Source of the DNA: Lysobacter alkalisoli
Lineage (GTDB): Bacteria; Pseudomonadota; Gammaproteobacteria; Xanthomonadales; Xanthomonadaceae
Direction of reading: 5' to 3'
Length of the DNA stretch: 64,000 bases
Assembly (NCBI RefSeq): GCF_006547045.1
Contig: NZ_CP041242.1
Coordinates: 2,738,001 to 2,802,000, forward strand
Positions within the stretch are counted from its first letter, which is position 1. The number at the start of each line of letters is the position of its first letter. Shown here in pieces: positions 53,016 through 62,926 of this stretch. The notes under the pieces were generated by a model. That model did no database searches, was not told where the DNA came from, and saw only the letters and a list, made by a program, of their open reading frames with translations. The position numbers and the translations under genes were made by a program.

Positions 53016-54299
53016 TCATGTCATGCTCCTTTCGGCACCGGCACGACACAGCGTCGGCACGTGGCCGCGATAGCCAAGCGCGCCGCCGACGATGGCCGCC
53101 TGCGCCGACGGCAGGCGATCCAGCGCGAACAGGCCGAGGCTGCGCAGCGGCCCCAGCCACGGCAAGTCGTTGGCGGTCAGCCGGGCCAGGCCATGGGAAA
53201 AGGCGAGGGTCTGCTCGCGGTCGACCTGACGCCGTTCGACATGCGCGGCCAGCAGTTCCGCCGCACCGCAATCGGCGGCCGGATCGGTGGTACGAGCGGC
53301 CTCGATCAATTCGGCCAGGGTCAGCGCATCGCGCAGGCCGAGGTTGAAACCCTGCGCACCGACCGGATGCACGGTCTGCGCGGCATTGCCGACCAGCACC
53401 GCACGCGGGGCGGTCAGGCGCCGGGCAACGGTACGGATGGCCGGGTAGGTGCTGGGCCGGCCACAGGACAGGAAACGGCCGACACGCCAACCGAACACCT
53501 CCTGCACGCGCTGCAGGAAATCAGGCTCGTCGAGTGCGGCCACGGCTTCGGCCTCGCTGCTGGCAACGCCGTGCACCAGGCCGAAATGACGGTCGCCGCG
53601 CGGCAGCAGCGCGGTCGGACCGTGCTCGCCCAGACGCTCGTAGGCGGTGCCATCGGGTGCGCGCTCGGTGCGCAGGCGCGACACGAACAGGGTCTGGCCG
53701 TAGTCGTGCGAGTCGCTTTCGATACCCAGCGCATCGCGCACCTGGCTGCGGGTGCCGTCGGCGGCCACCAGCAGGCGGGTGTGCAGGACGCGCTCGCCGG
53801 CATCGTCGGACACACGCACGGCGCGATATCCGTTGATCGAAGCGGCATCGGCCAGGCCGGACTCGAGCCCGACGAAACGCACCGGCCGGTAGCGCATCAG
53901 CTTGGGCAGTTCGGCCAGTCGCGCTTCCAGCGCATCGCCAAAGTCGCGCGCGATCACCACCTGGCCAAAGGCCTCGCGGCCATGATCGTGGGCCTCAAGC
54001 ACGGCACGACCAAAGTCGCCGCAGCGGCTGATGTGGATGCGGCGGATGGCCCCGGTCGGCGCATGCAGTTTCTGCATAACCCCGAGCGCGGTCAGTGCGT
54101 TGACGGTGGCCTCGGCGAAGCTGAGGTTGCGCTCGTCGAACACGGCCGGCAGCGAACCGGGCGGGGCCGCCTCGATCAGGCCGACATCGAGGCCGAGGCG
54201 ATCCAGTGCGATGGCAAGGCTGGCACCGACCAGGCCGCCACCGACGATCAGAACGTCGTGGCAGGGCGGAGTATTGGCAGGGTCTGGGTCGACAGGCAT
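53016..54299 (-). CDS. ubiH: 2-octaprenyl-6-methoxyphenyl hydroxylase
   Basis: 427 aa FAD monooxygenase of ubiquinone synthesis. HDVLIVGGGLVGASLAIALD, the UbiH-type FDERNLSFAEATVNALTALG, DGTRSQVRDALGI, then AVLVGNAAQTVHPVGAQGFN and NLGLRDALTL. Forms a two-gene unit with the downstream paralogue. Confidence 0.93.
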   Translation of the reverse strand: MPVDPDPANTPPCHDVLIVGGGLVGASLAIALDRLGLDVGLIEAAPPGSLPAVFDERNLSFAEATVNALTALGVMQKLHAPTGAIRRIHISRCGDFGRAVLEAHDHGREAFGQVVIARDFGDALEARLAELPKLMRYRPVRFVGLESGLADAASINGYRAVRVSDDAGERVLHTRLLVAADGTRSQVRDALGIESDSHDYGQTLFVSRLRTERAPDGTAYERLGEHGPTALLPRGDRHFGLVHGVASSEAEAVAALDEPDFLQRVQEVFGWRVGRFLSCGRPSTYPAIRTVARRLTAPRAVLVGNAAQTVHPVGAQGFNLGLRDALTLAELIEAARTTDPAADCGAAELLAAHVERRQVDREQTLAFSHGLARLTANDLPWLGPLRSLGLFALDRLPSAQAAIVGGALGYRGHVPTLCRAGAERSMT

Positions 54300-54407
54300 G
54301 CCCTACAGTGTATCTCCCCGGCACCTTGTACTGCCCCGCCATGCACGGGACGGGCGGGGTGCTGGGTTATGCTAGGCGCTTCCCGTCTTCATGATTCCCA
54401 GACTCCG

Positions 54408-55010
54408 ATGAAGCCCGCCGCCGCCGTCCCGTCCGCCCCCGCACAGCCGCCCACCGGTACTTTCGCAGCCGGTCCGCTGGTGCTTGCCGGCCTGATCCTG
54501 GTCGCCGCGCTGAGCCGCCTGCTGCCGCACCCGCCGAACTTCTCGCCGGTGGCCGCGATTGCCTTGTTCGGCGGCGCCTACTTCGCCTCACGCAACCGGG
54601 CCTTGATCGTCCCGCTGGTGGCGATGCTGATTTCCGACCTGGCACTGGCGACGATGTACGGCGGTATCTATGCGAGCTGGTTCAGCGGCTTCGGCGTCTG
54701 GCTGGGCTACGGCTGCGTGGCCCTGACCACCGTCTTCGGTTTCGGCCTGCGCGGCCGGGTCGGCGGCGCCCGTGTGCTCGGCTACGGGCTGGCCGCTTCG
54801 GTACTGTTCTTCATGGTCACCAATTTTGGCGCCTGGCTGGCCGATCCGATGTACCCGAAGACCATCGGTGGCCTCGGCATGGCCTACACCGCCGGCATTC
54901 CGTTCTTCCAGTGGACCGTGCTCGGCACCCTGTTCTACTCGGCGCTGCTGTTCGGCGGTTTCGCCCTGCTCCGCAGCCGCCTGCCCGCACTGCGCGCGCA
55001 AACGGTTTGA
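54408..55010 (+). CDS. DUF6580-like membrane protein
   Basis: 200 aa. Five membrane segments; LPHPPNFSPVAAIALFGGAY, ALIVPLVAMLISDLAL, FSGFGVWLGYGCVALTTVFG, FFMVTNFGAWLADPMYPKTI and GIPFFQWTVLGTLFYSALLF are characteristic of this family. Substrate-binding component-like transporters have been suggested for related proteins; not proven. ATG 54408 directly follows GACTCCG. Confidence 0.82.
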   Translation: MKPAAAVPSAPAQPPTGTFAAGPLVLAGLILVAALSRLLPHPPNFSPVAAIALFGGAYFASRNRALIVPLVAMLISDLALATMYGGIYASWFSGFGVWLGYGCVALTTVFGFGLRGRVGGARVLGYGLAASVLFFMVTNFGAWLADPMYPKTIGGLGMAYTAGIPFFQWTVLGTLFYSALLFGGFALLRSRLPALRAQTV

Positions 55011-55103
55011 GAAAAAGCGGGTTGTCAGTTGTCCGGTCCCATGTTGCCCTGCAGCCGCGCGCCGACGCCTGACAACCAGGAACTGACGACTGACAACTGA
55101 CTC

Positions 55104-55673
55104 ATGGGCAACCGCCTCTCCAAGATCTACACCCGCACCGGCGACGACGGCAGCACCGGCCTCGGCGATGGCAGCCGTACCGGCAAGGACTCGGCGCGGG
55201 TCGCGGCCTACGGCACCGTCGACGAAGCAAACTCCTGCATCGGCCTGGTGCTGGCCTGCGCGGCTCCCGACAGCGCGATCCCCGACGAAGTACGCGACCT
55301 GCTGGTCGCGGTCCAGCACCAGATGTTCGATCTCGGTGGCGAGCTGTGCATTCCCGGGCACGCCGCGATCTCCGGCGAGGACGTGGAACGGCTGGAGGTT
55401 CACCTCGACCGTTTCAACGAAGACCTGCCGCCGCTGAAGGACTTCATCCTGCCCGGTGGCGGCGAGGCGGCGGCACGCTGCCATGTCGCCCGCACCGTGG
55501 TCCGTCGCGCCGAGCGCGAGGCGGTGGCGCTGGCCCGTGTCGAGGACGTGCGTCCAGAGGCGATCCGCTACCTGAATCGGCTGTCCGACCTGCTGTTCGT
55601 GCTGGCGCGGGTGCTGGCGCGGGCCGGCGGACATGGCGAAGTTCTCTGGGACCACGAACGGCGCAAGGCCTGA
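55104..55673 (+). CDS. Cob(I)yrinic acid a,c-diamide adenosyltransferase (PduO type)
   Basis: Makes adenosylcobalamin from cob(I)alamin and ATP, 189 aa. N-terminal KIYTRTGDDGSTGLGDGSRT (ATP site), AYGTVDEANSCIG, FILPGGGEAAARCHVARTVV, RRAEREAVAL, YLNRLSDLLFVLARV. Full family pattern. Confidence 0.95.
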   Translation: MGNRLSKIYTRTGDDGSTGLGDGSRTGKDSARVAAYGTVDEANSCIGLVLACAAPDSAIPDEVRDLLVAVQHQMFDLGGELCIPGHAAISGEDVERLEVHLDRFNEDLPPLKDFILPGGGEAAARCHVARTVVRRAEREAVALARVEDVRPEAIRYLNRLSDLLFVLARVLARAGGHGEVLWDHERRKA

Positions 55674-55697
55674 GCCGTCGTCCCGCTCGCTCCGGAC

Positions 55698-56726
55698 ATG
55701 CGCATCTACACCCACCCTTCCTGCCTCCTGCACGACCCCGGACCGGGCCATGCAGAGCGCCCCGCCCGCCTGACCGCCGTGGTCGAGGCTCTGAAAACCG
55801 CGTTCCCGACACTGGACTGGCACGAGGCGCCGCGCGCGACCCGTGGCCAACTGCTGTGCGTGCACGACGACACCCTGCTTGCCCTGGTCCTGGACACCAC
55901 GGTCGAGACCCCCACGCCGCTCGACCCCGACACCTTCCTCGGTGCGCATTCGGCCGAGGCGGCCCTGCATGCGGCCGGCGCCGGCATCGCCGCGGTCGAC
56001 GCGGTCATGGCCGGCGAGACATCGTCAGCGTTCTGCGCGGTGCGCCCGCCCGGCCACCATGCCACCGCCTCGGTCGCGATGGGCTTCTGCCTGTTCAACA
56101 ACATCGCCGTCGCCGCCGCCCACGCCTGCGAGCGGCACGGGTTGGAACGGGTCGCGGTGGTCGATTTCGACGTCCATCACGGCAACGGCACCCAGGACAT
56201 CTTCGACACCGACCCACGGGTGATGTACCTGAGCTCGCACCAGATGCCGCTGTACCCGGACAGCGGCCGGGCCACCGAGCGCGGGGTCGGCAACATCCTC
56301 AACGCACCGCTGCAACCCGGCACCGGCGGCGAAACCTTCCGCACCGCCTGGCGCGAGAAACTGCTGCCAACCCTGGACAGCTTCCGCCCGCAGCTGGTCC
56401 TGGTCTCGGCCGGTTTCGATGCCCACCGCCGCGACCCGCTGGCGCAACTGCAACTGGAAGCCGACGACTACGCCTGGATCACTGGCGAACTGGCGACCAT
56501 CGCCGAACGCCACGCGGGCGGCCGGCTGATCTCGATGCTGGAAGGCGGCTACGACCTTGACGCCCTGCGCGAATGCAGCGTTGCCCACGTTGGCGCGATA
56601 CTGGGCCGCCCCCTTCGGCTGCGTGATGAAGACCCCGTGAATACCGCCCAGGCCACAAAGATGAACACCACCCGCCCCCGGCCGCCAGCCCGCGTTGCCG
56701 TCATGCGGAACAATGCGGCAATCTAG
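55698..56726 (+). CDS. Histone deacetylase-family amidohydrolase
   Basis: 342 aa zinc hydrolase (acetylpolyamine/acetoin-utilisation type). HAERPARL, RPPGHHATASVAMGFCLFNN, VVDFDVHHGNGTQDIF (zinc ligands D and H), YLSSHQMPLYPDSG, VSAGFDAHRRDPL, LEGGYDLDAL. Likely deacetylates a small molecule or protein lysine. Confidence 0.94.
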   Translation: MRIYTHPSCLLHDPGPGHAERPARLTAVVEALKTAFPTLDWHEAPRATRGQLLCVHDDTLLALVLDTTVETPTPLDPDTFLGAHSAEAALHAAGAGIAAVDAVMAGETSSAFCAVRPPGHHATASVAMGFCLFNNIAVAAAHACERHGLERVAVVDFDVHHGNGTQDIFDTDPRVMYLSSHQMPLYPDSGRATERGVGNILNAPLQPGTGGETFRTAWREKLLPTLDSFRPQLVLVSAGFDAHRRDPLAQLQLEADDYAWITGELATIAERHAGGRLISMLEGGYDLDALRECSVAHVGAILGRPLRLRDEDPVNTAQATKMNTTRPRPPARVAVMRNNAAI

Positions 56727-56762
56727 CGACCGCCTGATACGCCCCTCGACCCGGAACGCCGC

Positions 56763-59144
56763 GTGCGCAAATCCCTTCGTCTGCTCCCACTATCGCTCTG
56801 CATTGCACTGGCCCTGCCGGCGATCGCGGCCGAGGACGAGGAAGACTGGCGCCTGTGCCCGATCGGCGACGTGGTACCGGCGTTCGGCGATACTCCGCTG
56901 CCGGAGGGCTCGCCGGCCGATCGCCAGGACGCACCGACCGACATCGAGGGCGGCAGCCTGACGCGCGCAGGCACCGGCGAGAACATCGTGGTCCAGGACA
57001 ATGTCCGCCTTGACCGCGGCGACCAATCGCTGTTCACCGACGTCCTGAGCTACAACGAAGAGAGCGGCCAGTATTCGGCCGAAGGCAGCGTGCGCTACCA
57101 GGACAGCGGCCTGCGCATCGTTGCCGAACGCGCCAAGGGCGACCAGTACGCCGACCACCACCGCATCGAGCAATTGCAGTACCAGCTTGTCGAACGCCGC
57201 GGCCACGGCGGCGCCGACCACATCGAGCTGCGCGGCAGTCAGGGCACCCTGGTCGGCTCCACCTACACCACCTGCGACCCCGCCAACCCGCACTGGCAAT
57301 TCAGGGCACAGCGCATCGACATCGACACCGAGGAAGGCATGGCGGTCGCACGCAACGCCGTGCTGCGTGTCGGCGACGTCCCGGTGCTGTATGTCCCCTG
57401 GTTCATGTTCCCGATCGACGACCGTCGCCGCACCGGTCTGTTGTACCCGTCGATCTCGATGTCCAACCGCAATGGGTTCGACTGGAAACAGCCGATCTAC
57501 CTGAACCTGGCGCCAAACTATGACGCCACCCTCGAGCCGCGCTACATGAGCAGGCGCGGTGCATTGCTGGGCGGCGAATTCCGCTGGTTGTATCCCAGGG
57601 GCAGGGGCAAGGTCTACGGTGAATGGATGCCACATGACGACCTGCCCGGCCGCCGGCCCGACAGGTACCTGCTCGACAACAACGGCAACCCGATTCCCGG
57701 CGCCACCCTGCCCGAGGACGACCGCGGCCTGTTCCGCCTCGACACGCTGCACAACCTCAACCGTACCTGGCACGCCCGTGCCAACCTGGGCTGGATCAGC
57801 GATACCCACTATCTGGACGACTTCAGCAACAGCCTGTTCGGTCGTTCGTCATATTCGATGACCAGCACCGCAGGCCTGTACGGCCGTGGCCGTTACTGGG
57901 ATGCCGGGCTGATGGCCGACTATCAGCAGCTCACCGATTACACCGTCGACGAGAGCAGCCTGCGCTACCACCGCCTGCCGCGCGCCTACTACAACTGGAC
58001 GCAGCCGTTCGGGCGCTGGTTCGAGGCCGGCATCAATGCCGAGGCCGTGCGCTTCCAGCACGAGGTCCGGGTCCAGGAAGGCTCCCGGCTCGACCTCAAA
58101 CCGTACATCAGCATGCCGCTGGAGGGCGCCAGCTGGTTCCTGCGCCCGACCCTGGCCTGGCGCCACACCGCATACAACCTGGATTACACACCCACCAACG
58201 GTGACGGCGACCGCTCACCGAGCCGCAGCATGCCGATCTTCTCGGTCGACGCAGGGCTGTTCTTCGACCGCACTGCCACCATCCGCGGCGACCATTACCT
58301 GCATACGCTGGAACCGCGGATCTACTACCTGAACGTGCCCTACCGGGACCAGGACGGCCTGCCGACCTTCGACACCCGAGCACTGACCTACACCTGGGGG
58401 CAGTTGTTCCGCGACAACCGTTACTCCGGTGCCGACCGGCAGACCGACGCCAACCAGCTGACCACCTCGCTGACCACCCGCCTGATCAACGACGAGGACG
58501 GACGCGAACGGCTGGCCGCAAGCATGGGCCGGATCCAGTATTTCGACGACGTCCAGACCACCCTCAACAGGGAACGGCCGATCGAACAGGGCAAGTCGGC
58601 CTGGATCGCCGACCTCAGCGTCACCCCCAGCGACCGCTGGAACATCAACGTCGGCTACCAGTGGGACCCCAAACTGCGGGGCGAGGACCTGGCCAGCCTG
58701 CGCGTGCGCTACCTGTTCCGCGACACCGGCGTGGTCAACCTCGGCTATCGCTACCGCCGCCACCCGACCAGCCGCGACGACCTGCTAGAGCAGGTCGACT
58801 TCTCGTTCCTGTATCCGGTCAACGACAACTGGAGCCTGGTCGGCCGTTACTACTACTCTCTGTTCGACCACAAGCTGCTCGAATCGATCGCCGGCGTGCA
58901 GTGGGAAAGTTGCTGCATCGCCGCGCGCCTGGTCGCCCGCCGCTACGTCCGCAACCGCGATGGCGACCTCGACAATTCGCTGCGCCTCGAATTCGAATTC
59001 AAGGGCCTGGGCTCTGCCGGCCAGAAAACCGAGCGCGAACTGCGCCGTGCTATCCTCGGCTACGACCGCGACGATCTGTATCTGGTCCCGCCGTCCCTCA
59101 TCACCGACGACGACGTCGAATCCTCGCCTGACCCGATCCTATGA
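56763..59144 (+). CDS. lptD: LPS-assembly protein LptD
   Basis: Outer-membrane beta-barrel that inserts lipopolysaccharide with LptE, 793 aa from GTG 56763. Signal peptide (LLPLSLCIALALPAIAA), periplasmic OstA-like jelly roll (~60-230; GENIVVQDNVRLDRGDQSLF, VLYVPWFMFPIDDRRRTGLL), then the barrel with aromatic-rich strands to the C-terminus. Conserved Cys pairs (LCPIGD, TCDPAN, ESCCIAARLVARRY) allow the disulfides needed for function. Overlaps surA by ATGA. Confidence 0.96.
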   Translation: MRKSLRLLPLSLCIALALPAIAAEDEEDWRLCPIGDVVPAFGDTPLPEGSPADRQDAPTDIEGGSLTRAGTGENIVVQDNVRLDRGDQSLFTDVLSYNEESGQYSAEGSVRYQDSGLRIVAERAKGDQYADHHRIEQLQYQLVERRGHGGADHIELRGSQGTLVGSTYTTCDPANPHWQFRAQRIDIDTEEGMAVARNAVLRVGDVPVLYVPWFMFPIDDRRRTGLLYPSISMSNRNGFDWKQPIYLNLAPNYDATLEPRYMSRRGALLGGEFRWLYPRGRGKVYGEWMPHDDLPGRRPDRYLLDNNGNPIPGATLPEDDRGLFRLDTLHNLNRTWHARANLGWISDTHYLDDFSNSLFGRSSYSMTSTAGLYGRGRYWDAGLMADYQQLTDYTVDESSLRYHRLPRAYYNWTQPFGRWFEAGINAEAVRFQHEVRVQEGSRLDLKPYISMPLEGASWFLRPTLAWRHTAYNLDYTPTNGDGDRSPSRSMPIFSVDAGLFFDRTATIRGDHYLHTLEPRIYYLNVPYRDQDGLPTFDTRALTYTWGQLFRDNRYSGADRQTDANQLTTSLTTRLINDEDGRERLAASMGRIQYFDDVQTTLNRERPIEQGKSAWIADLSVTPSDRWNINVGYQWDPKLRGEDLASLRVRYLFRDTGVVNLGYRYRRHPTSRDDLLEQVDFSFLYPVNDNWSLVGRYYYSLFDHKLLESIAGVQWESCCIAARLVARRYVRNRDGDLDNSLRLEFEFKGLGSAGQKTERELRRAILGYDRDDLYLVPPSLITDDDVESSPDPIL

Positions 59145-60472
59145 AGAATCTCATTGCCTGCTGCGTCCTCGCCGCGGCCCTGGCCACGCCATCCATCCAG
59201 GCCCAGACCGCCCCGCCCGCGGTCGGGGGACAGCAGATCGAGGGCATCGCCGCGATCGTCGACGAAGACGTGATCCTGCGCAGCGAACTCGACCGCGCTG
59301 TCGCCAACATCCTTACCCAGTACGCGGGCCGCGAAGGCCAGCTGCCGCCGCGTGAGGTGCTCGAGCGCCAGGTGCTGGAGCGGCTGGTGCTGGTCAAGCT
59401 GCAGGTCGCCCGCGCCGAGGGCACCGGCGTGCGGGTCAGCAACCAGGAGACCGACGGCGCGATCGCCAACATCGCCCAGCAGAACGGCATGAGCATCGAC
59501 CAGCTCAGCCGCCAGCTGGCGGCCGACGGCACCTCCTTCGAGGAATTCCGCCGCTCGATCCGTGACGAGCTGATGATCCAGAAGCTGCGCCAGCGCTACG
59601 CGCAGTCGCGGGTATCGGTCAGCGACGCCGAAATCGACGCCGCGATGGAAGCCCAGCAGGCCGGCGGGGTCCAGTATCACCTCGCCCACATCCTGGTCGG
59701 GCTGCCCGAGGGCGCCACCCCCGAGCAGATCACCATTGCCCAGGACAAGATCGATGGCATCAAGAGCCTGCTCGATCGTGGCGAGATGGACTTCGCGGCC
59801 GCCGCCGTGCGCTATTCCGACAGCCCCAATGCGCTGGAAGGCGGTGACCTGGGCTGGCGCAGCCTGGATGAGATCCCGGCCGCCTTCGCCGAACTGATCC
59901 GCAACATGCAAGCCGGCGAGGTCAGCCAGCCGCTGCGCGGCCCCAGCGGCTTCCAGCTGCTGCAGATGGTCGAATCGCGCGATGTCGATGCCGAGGCGGC
60001 GCAGACCGTCACCCAGTACCGGGCCCGTCACATCCTGATCCGGATCGACCAGAACACCAGCGACGCCGAAGCCAAGGGCAAGATCGACACCCTCGCCGCG
60101 CGACTCGCCGGTGGCGCCGACTTTGCCGAACTGGCGCGTCAGGAATCGCAGGACCTGAGCAGCGGCAGCAGTGGCGGCGACCTGGGCTGGTTCATGGCCG
60201 ACGCCTACGGCCTGGACTTCGGTGGACAGGTCATGCGTCTCGGCGACGGCGAGGTGTCGGCCCCGTTCAAGACCGCCACCGGCTGGCACATCGTCGAACG
60301 TACCGGCAGCCGCCAGACCAACCTCACCGACCAGAACCGCCGCAACCAGATCGCCGAGATCATCGGCCGCCGCAAGCTGGAAGACGAGTGGAACCGCTTC
60401 CTGCGCGAGATGCGGGGCGAGGCCTATGTCGACCTGCGGGTCGGTCCACAGGCTGCCTCCAGCGACGGCTGA
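59141..60472 (+). CDS. surA: Periplasmic chaperone / peptidyl-prolyl isomerase SurA
   Basis: 443 aa. Signal peptide (MKNLIACCVLAAALATPSIQ), SurA N-terminal domain (GIAAIVDEDVILRSELDRAV), two parvulin domains (first VQYHLAHILVGLPEG..., second YRARHILIRIDQNTSDAEAK, ending GWFMADAYGLDF, GWHIVERTGSR). It escorts outer-membrane proteins, including LptD, whose gene it follows with 4-nt overlap. Confidence 0.97.
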   Translation: MKNLIACCVLAAALATPSIQAQTAPPAVGGQQIEGIAAIVDEDVILRSELDRAVANILTQYAGREGQLPPREVLERQVLERLVLVKLQVARAEGTGVRVSNQETDGAIANIAQQNGMSIDQLSRQLAADGTSFEEFRRSIRDELMIQKLRQRYAQSRVSVSDAEIDAAMEAQQAGGVQYHLAHILVGLPEGATPEQITIAQDKIDGIKSLLDRGEMDFAAAAVRYSDSPNALEGGDLGWRSLDEIPAAFAELIRNMQAGEVSQPLRGPSGFQLLQMVESRDVDAEAAQTVTQYRARHILIRIDQNTSDAEAKGKIDTLAARLAGGADFAELARQESQDLSSGSSGGDLGWFMADAYGLDFGGQVMRLGDGEVSAPFKTATGWHIVERTGSRQTNLTDQNRRNQIAEIIGRRKLEDEWNRFLREMRGEAYVDLRVGPQAASSDG

Positions 60473-60527
60473 CCGGTCCGGTGGCCAACCGGACCCGGCC
60501 GCCCGTCATCGTTAGCAGGCCCTCTCC

Positions 60528-61529
60528 GTGATCAGCGACGCCCAGGCCCTTCGCCTCGCGCTTGTCCCCGGCGAGCCGGCCGGCATCGGGCCCGAACTCT
60601 GCGTCCGCCTGGCCCAGCGGCCGCGCGACTACCACCTGACCGTCTTTGGCGCCGCCACCACACTGCGCGACGCCGCCGCCAAGCTCGACCTGCCCCTCAC
60701 CCTCACTGCATCGCCCGGCGCCGCGCCGCGCCCTGGCGAGCTGGCCCTGATCGAGATTCCCAACGCCGTACAGTCCCTCCCCGGCACGCCTGATCCACGC
60801 AATGCCGCGGCGGTGATCGAAGCCCTGACCCGCGCCGCCGACGGTTGCCTGCGTGGCGATTTCGACGGTCTGGTTACCGGTCCCGTGCACAAGGCGGTGA
60901 TCAACGAAGGCGGCATCGCCTACACCGGCACCACCGAGCTGCTCGCCGCGCAGGCCGGCCGCGAGGTGGTGATGATGCTGGCCAATGACATCGTCCGCGT
61001 CGCCCTCGCCACGACCCACCTGCCGCTGCGCGCGGTGCCGGACGCGATCAGCATCGATGGGCTGCAGCGCGTGCTGCGCATCCTGCACCGGTCGATGCAC
61101 GCCGATTTCGGCATTCCCGACCCGGTCATCGCCGTGCTCGGCCTCAACCCGCACGCGGGCGAGGCCGGCCACCTCGGCCACGAGGAGATCGAGGTGATCG
61201 AACCCACGCTCGCGGCGTTGCGCGATGAAGGGATGCAGCTGATCGGCCCGCTGCCGGCCGACACCGCCTTCCTGCCCGGCAAGCTGCGCGGCTTCGACGC
61301 GGTGCTGGCGATGTACCACGACCAAGGCCTGCCGGTGCTCAAGTACAGCGGCTTCGAGCAGGCGGTGAACATCACCCTCGGCCTGCCCTATCCGCGCGTC
61401 GCGGTCGATCACGGCACCGCGCTGGACCTGGCCGGCAAGGGCATCGCCGACCCGTCGAGCCTGTTCGCCGCTGTGGAAACCTGTGCGCGGATGGTGGTTT
61501 CGCGAAGAGCCCGATTGGGGACAGATTGA
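60528..61529 (+). CDS. pdxA: 4-hydroxythreonine-4-phosphate dehydrogenase
   Basis: Pyridoxal phosphate synthesis, 333 aa from GTG 60528. LRLALVPGEPAGIGPELCVR, VTGPVHKAVINEGGIAYTGT, TTHLPLRAVPDAIS, GLNPHAGEAGHLGHEEIEVI, AMYHDQGLPVLKY (metal-binding His), DHGTALDLAGKGIADPSSL. Complete. Confidence 0.96.
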   Translation: MISDAQALRLALVPGEPAGIGPELCVRLAQRPRDYHLTVFGAATTLRDAAAKLDLPLTLTASPGAAPRPGELALIEIPNAVQSLPGTPDPRNAAAVIEALTRAADGCLRGDFDGLVTGPVHKAVINEGGIAYTGTTELLAAQAGREVVMMLANDIVRVALATTHLPLRAVPDAISIDGLQRVLRILHRSMHADFGIPDPVIAVLGLNPHAGEAGHLGHEEIEVIEPTLAALRDEGMQLIGPLPADTAFLPGKLRGFDAVLAMYHDQGLPVLKYSGFEQAVNITLGLPYPRVAVDHGTALDLAGKGIADPSSLFAAVETCARMVVSRRARLGTD

Positions 61530-61586
61530 GGCGGATTCGCTCGCCACGCCCGGGATGACGGCCTCGAGCGATTACACTTCCAGCCC

Positions 61587-62393
61587 ATGACCCGCAGCCA
61601 CTTCAAAGATCCGCCCAAGAAATCGCTCGGCCAGCACTTCCTGCACGAGCGCGGGATCATCGACAGGATCGTGCAGGCGGTGAACCCGAAGCCCGAGGAC
61701 CGATTGGTCGAAATCGGCCCGGGCCAGGGCGCGATCACCTTCCCGCTGCTCGACGTGCACGGCCGGCTCACCGTGATCGAGTTCGATCGCGATCTGATCT
61801 TTCCGCTCACCGAGGCCGCGCGTGCGCACGGCACCCTGCGGGTGATCCACCGCAACGTGCTGGAAGTCGACTTCACCGCGCTGGCTGGCGAGGAAGGCCC
61901 GCTGAGGCTGGTCGGCAACCTGCCCTACAACCTGTCCTCGCCGATCCTGTTCCATGCCCTCGAACACGCCGCGGTGATCCGCGACATGACCTTCATGCTG
62001 CAGAAGGAAGTCGTCGACCGCATGGCCGCCGGCCCGGGCAGCAAGATATATGGACGCCTCTCGGTGATGCTGCAGGCCTATTGCGCGGTCACGCCGCTGT
62101 TCAACGTCCCGCCCGGAGCGTTCCGCCCACCGCCGAAGGTCGACTCCGCCGTGGTGCGGATGGTGCCGCGCGCACCGGAGAAGATCGGCATCGACGATCC
62201 GGACCTGTTCGCCGCGGTCGTGCGCGACGCTTTCGGCCAGCGCCGCAAAACCCTGCGCAACGCGCTGTCCAAGATCTGCGATACGTCCGCGATCGAGGCC
62301 GCCGGAGTCCGGCCCGACGCCCGCGCCGAACAACTGGAAGTCGCCGACTTCATTCGCATGGCCAACGCCTTGGCCGCCAGCAGCAGCCACTGA
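61587..62393 (+). CDS. rsmA: 16S rRNA dimethyladenosine transferase RsmA
   Basis: Dimethylates A1518/A1519 of 16S rRNA, 268 aa. [23 protein letters not shown] site [32 protein letters not shown] (NLPY catalytic motif), [21 protein letters not shown]-terminal [12 protein letters not shown]. Follows pdxA in the conserved order. Confidence 0.97.
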   Translation: MTRSHFKDPPKKSLGQHFLHERGIIDRIVQAVNPKPEDRLVEIGPGQGAITFPLLDVHGRLTVIEFDRDLIFPLTEAARAHGTLRVIHRNVLEVDFTALAGEEGPLRLVGNLPYNLSSPILFHALEHAAVIRDMTFMLQKEVVDRMAAGPGSKIYGRLSVMLQAYCAVTPLFNVPPGAFRPPPKVDSAVVRMVPRAPEKIGIDDPDLFAAVVRDAFGQRRKTLRNALSKICDTSAIEAAGVRPDARAEQLEVADFIRMANALAASSSH

Positions 62394-62445
62394 TCGCAAC
62401 TGCCCCTGCCTCGCCAGCGCACTTCTGGCGGGTACACTGTCATCC

Positions 62446-62829
62446 ATGAATTCCCCCGCCGACTACGCTTTCGAAATCCAGGTCGCCACCCGATACCTCG
62501 ACGACCAGTCAGAGCCGGAGCAGGACCGCTACGTCTTCTCCTACACCATTCACATCCGCAACAGCGGCACCGTGCCCGCGCGGCTGCTGGCGCGCCACTG
62601 GATCATCACCGACGCCAACGGCAAGGTGCAGGAGGTCGAGGGCGATGGCGTGGTCGGCGAACAACCGTGGCTGCGTCCGGGCGAAGCATTCGAATACACC
62701 TCCGGTGCGATGCTGGAGACCGACCTCGGCACCATGCAGGGCCACTACCAGATCCTCGCCGACGACGGTACCCGCTTCGATGCGCCGATTCCGCCGTTTA
62801 CCCTGACCATTCCCCGTACATTGCATTGA
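62446..62829 (+). CDS. apaG: ApaG protein
   Basis: 127 aa fibronectin-III-like fold, usual length. [80 protein letters not shown]. Mg2+/phosphate-related role suspected for the family; sits between rsmA and apaH as in E. coli. Confidence 0.96.
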   Translation: MNSPADYAFEIQVATRYLDDQSEPEQDRYVFSYTIHIRNSGTVPARLLARHWIITDANGKVQEVEGDGVVGEQPWLRPGEAFEYTSGAMLETDLGTMQGHYQILADDGTRFDAPIPPFTLTIPRTLH

Positions 62830-62926
62830 GGCAGGAACGAGTGAAAGGGAACAACACTGCAGAAGCCAATCGTTCTGTTCTCCCGCTTTTACTCGCCCCT
62901 CACTTCTCGTCACTTACTACTGCCCC

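Noticed and set aside
53004..54407. Plus-strand frame opposite ubiH
   Set aside because: Only the last 200 codons, from ATG 54408, are a real membrane protein gene; the rest is antisense shadow of ubiH.
55022..55100. Repeated CTGACAAC / GTTGTCAG words before the adenosyltransferase gene
   Set aside because: Short, low-complexity repeats without regular spacing; no array or known site.
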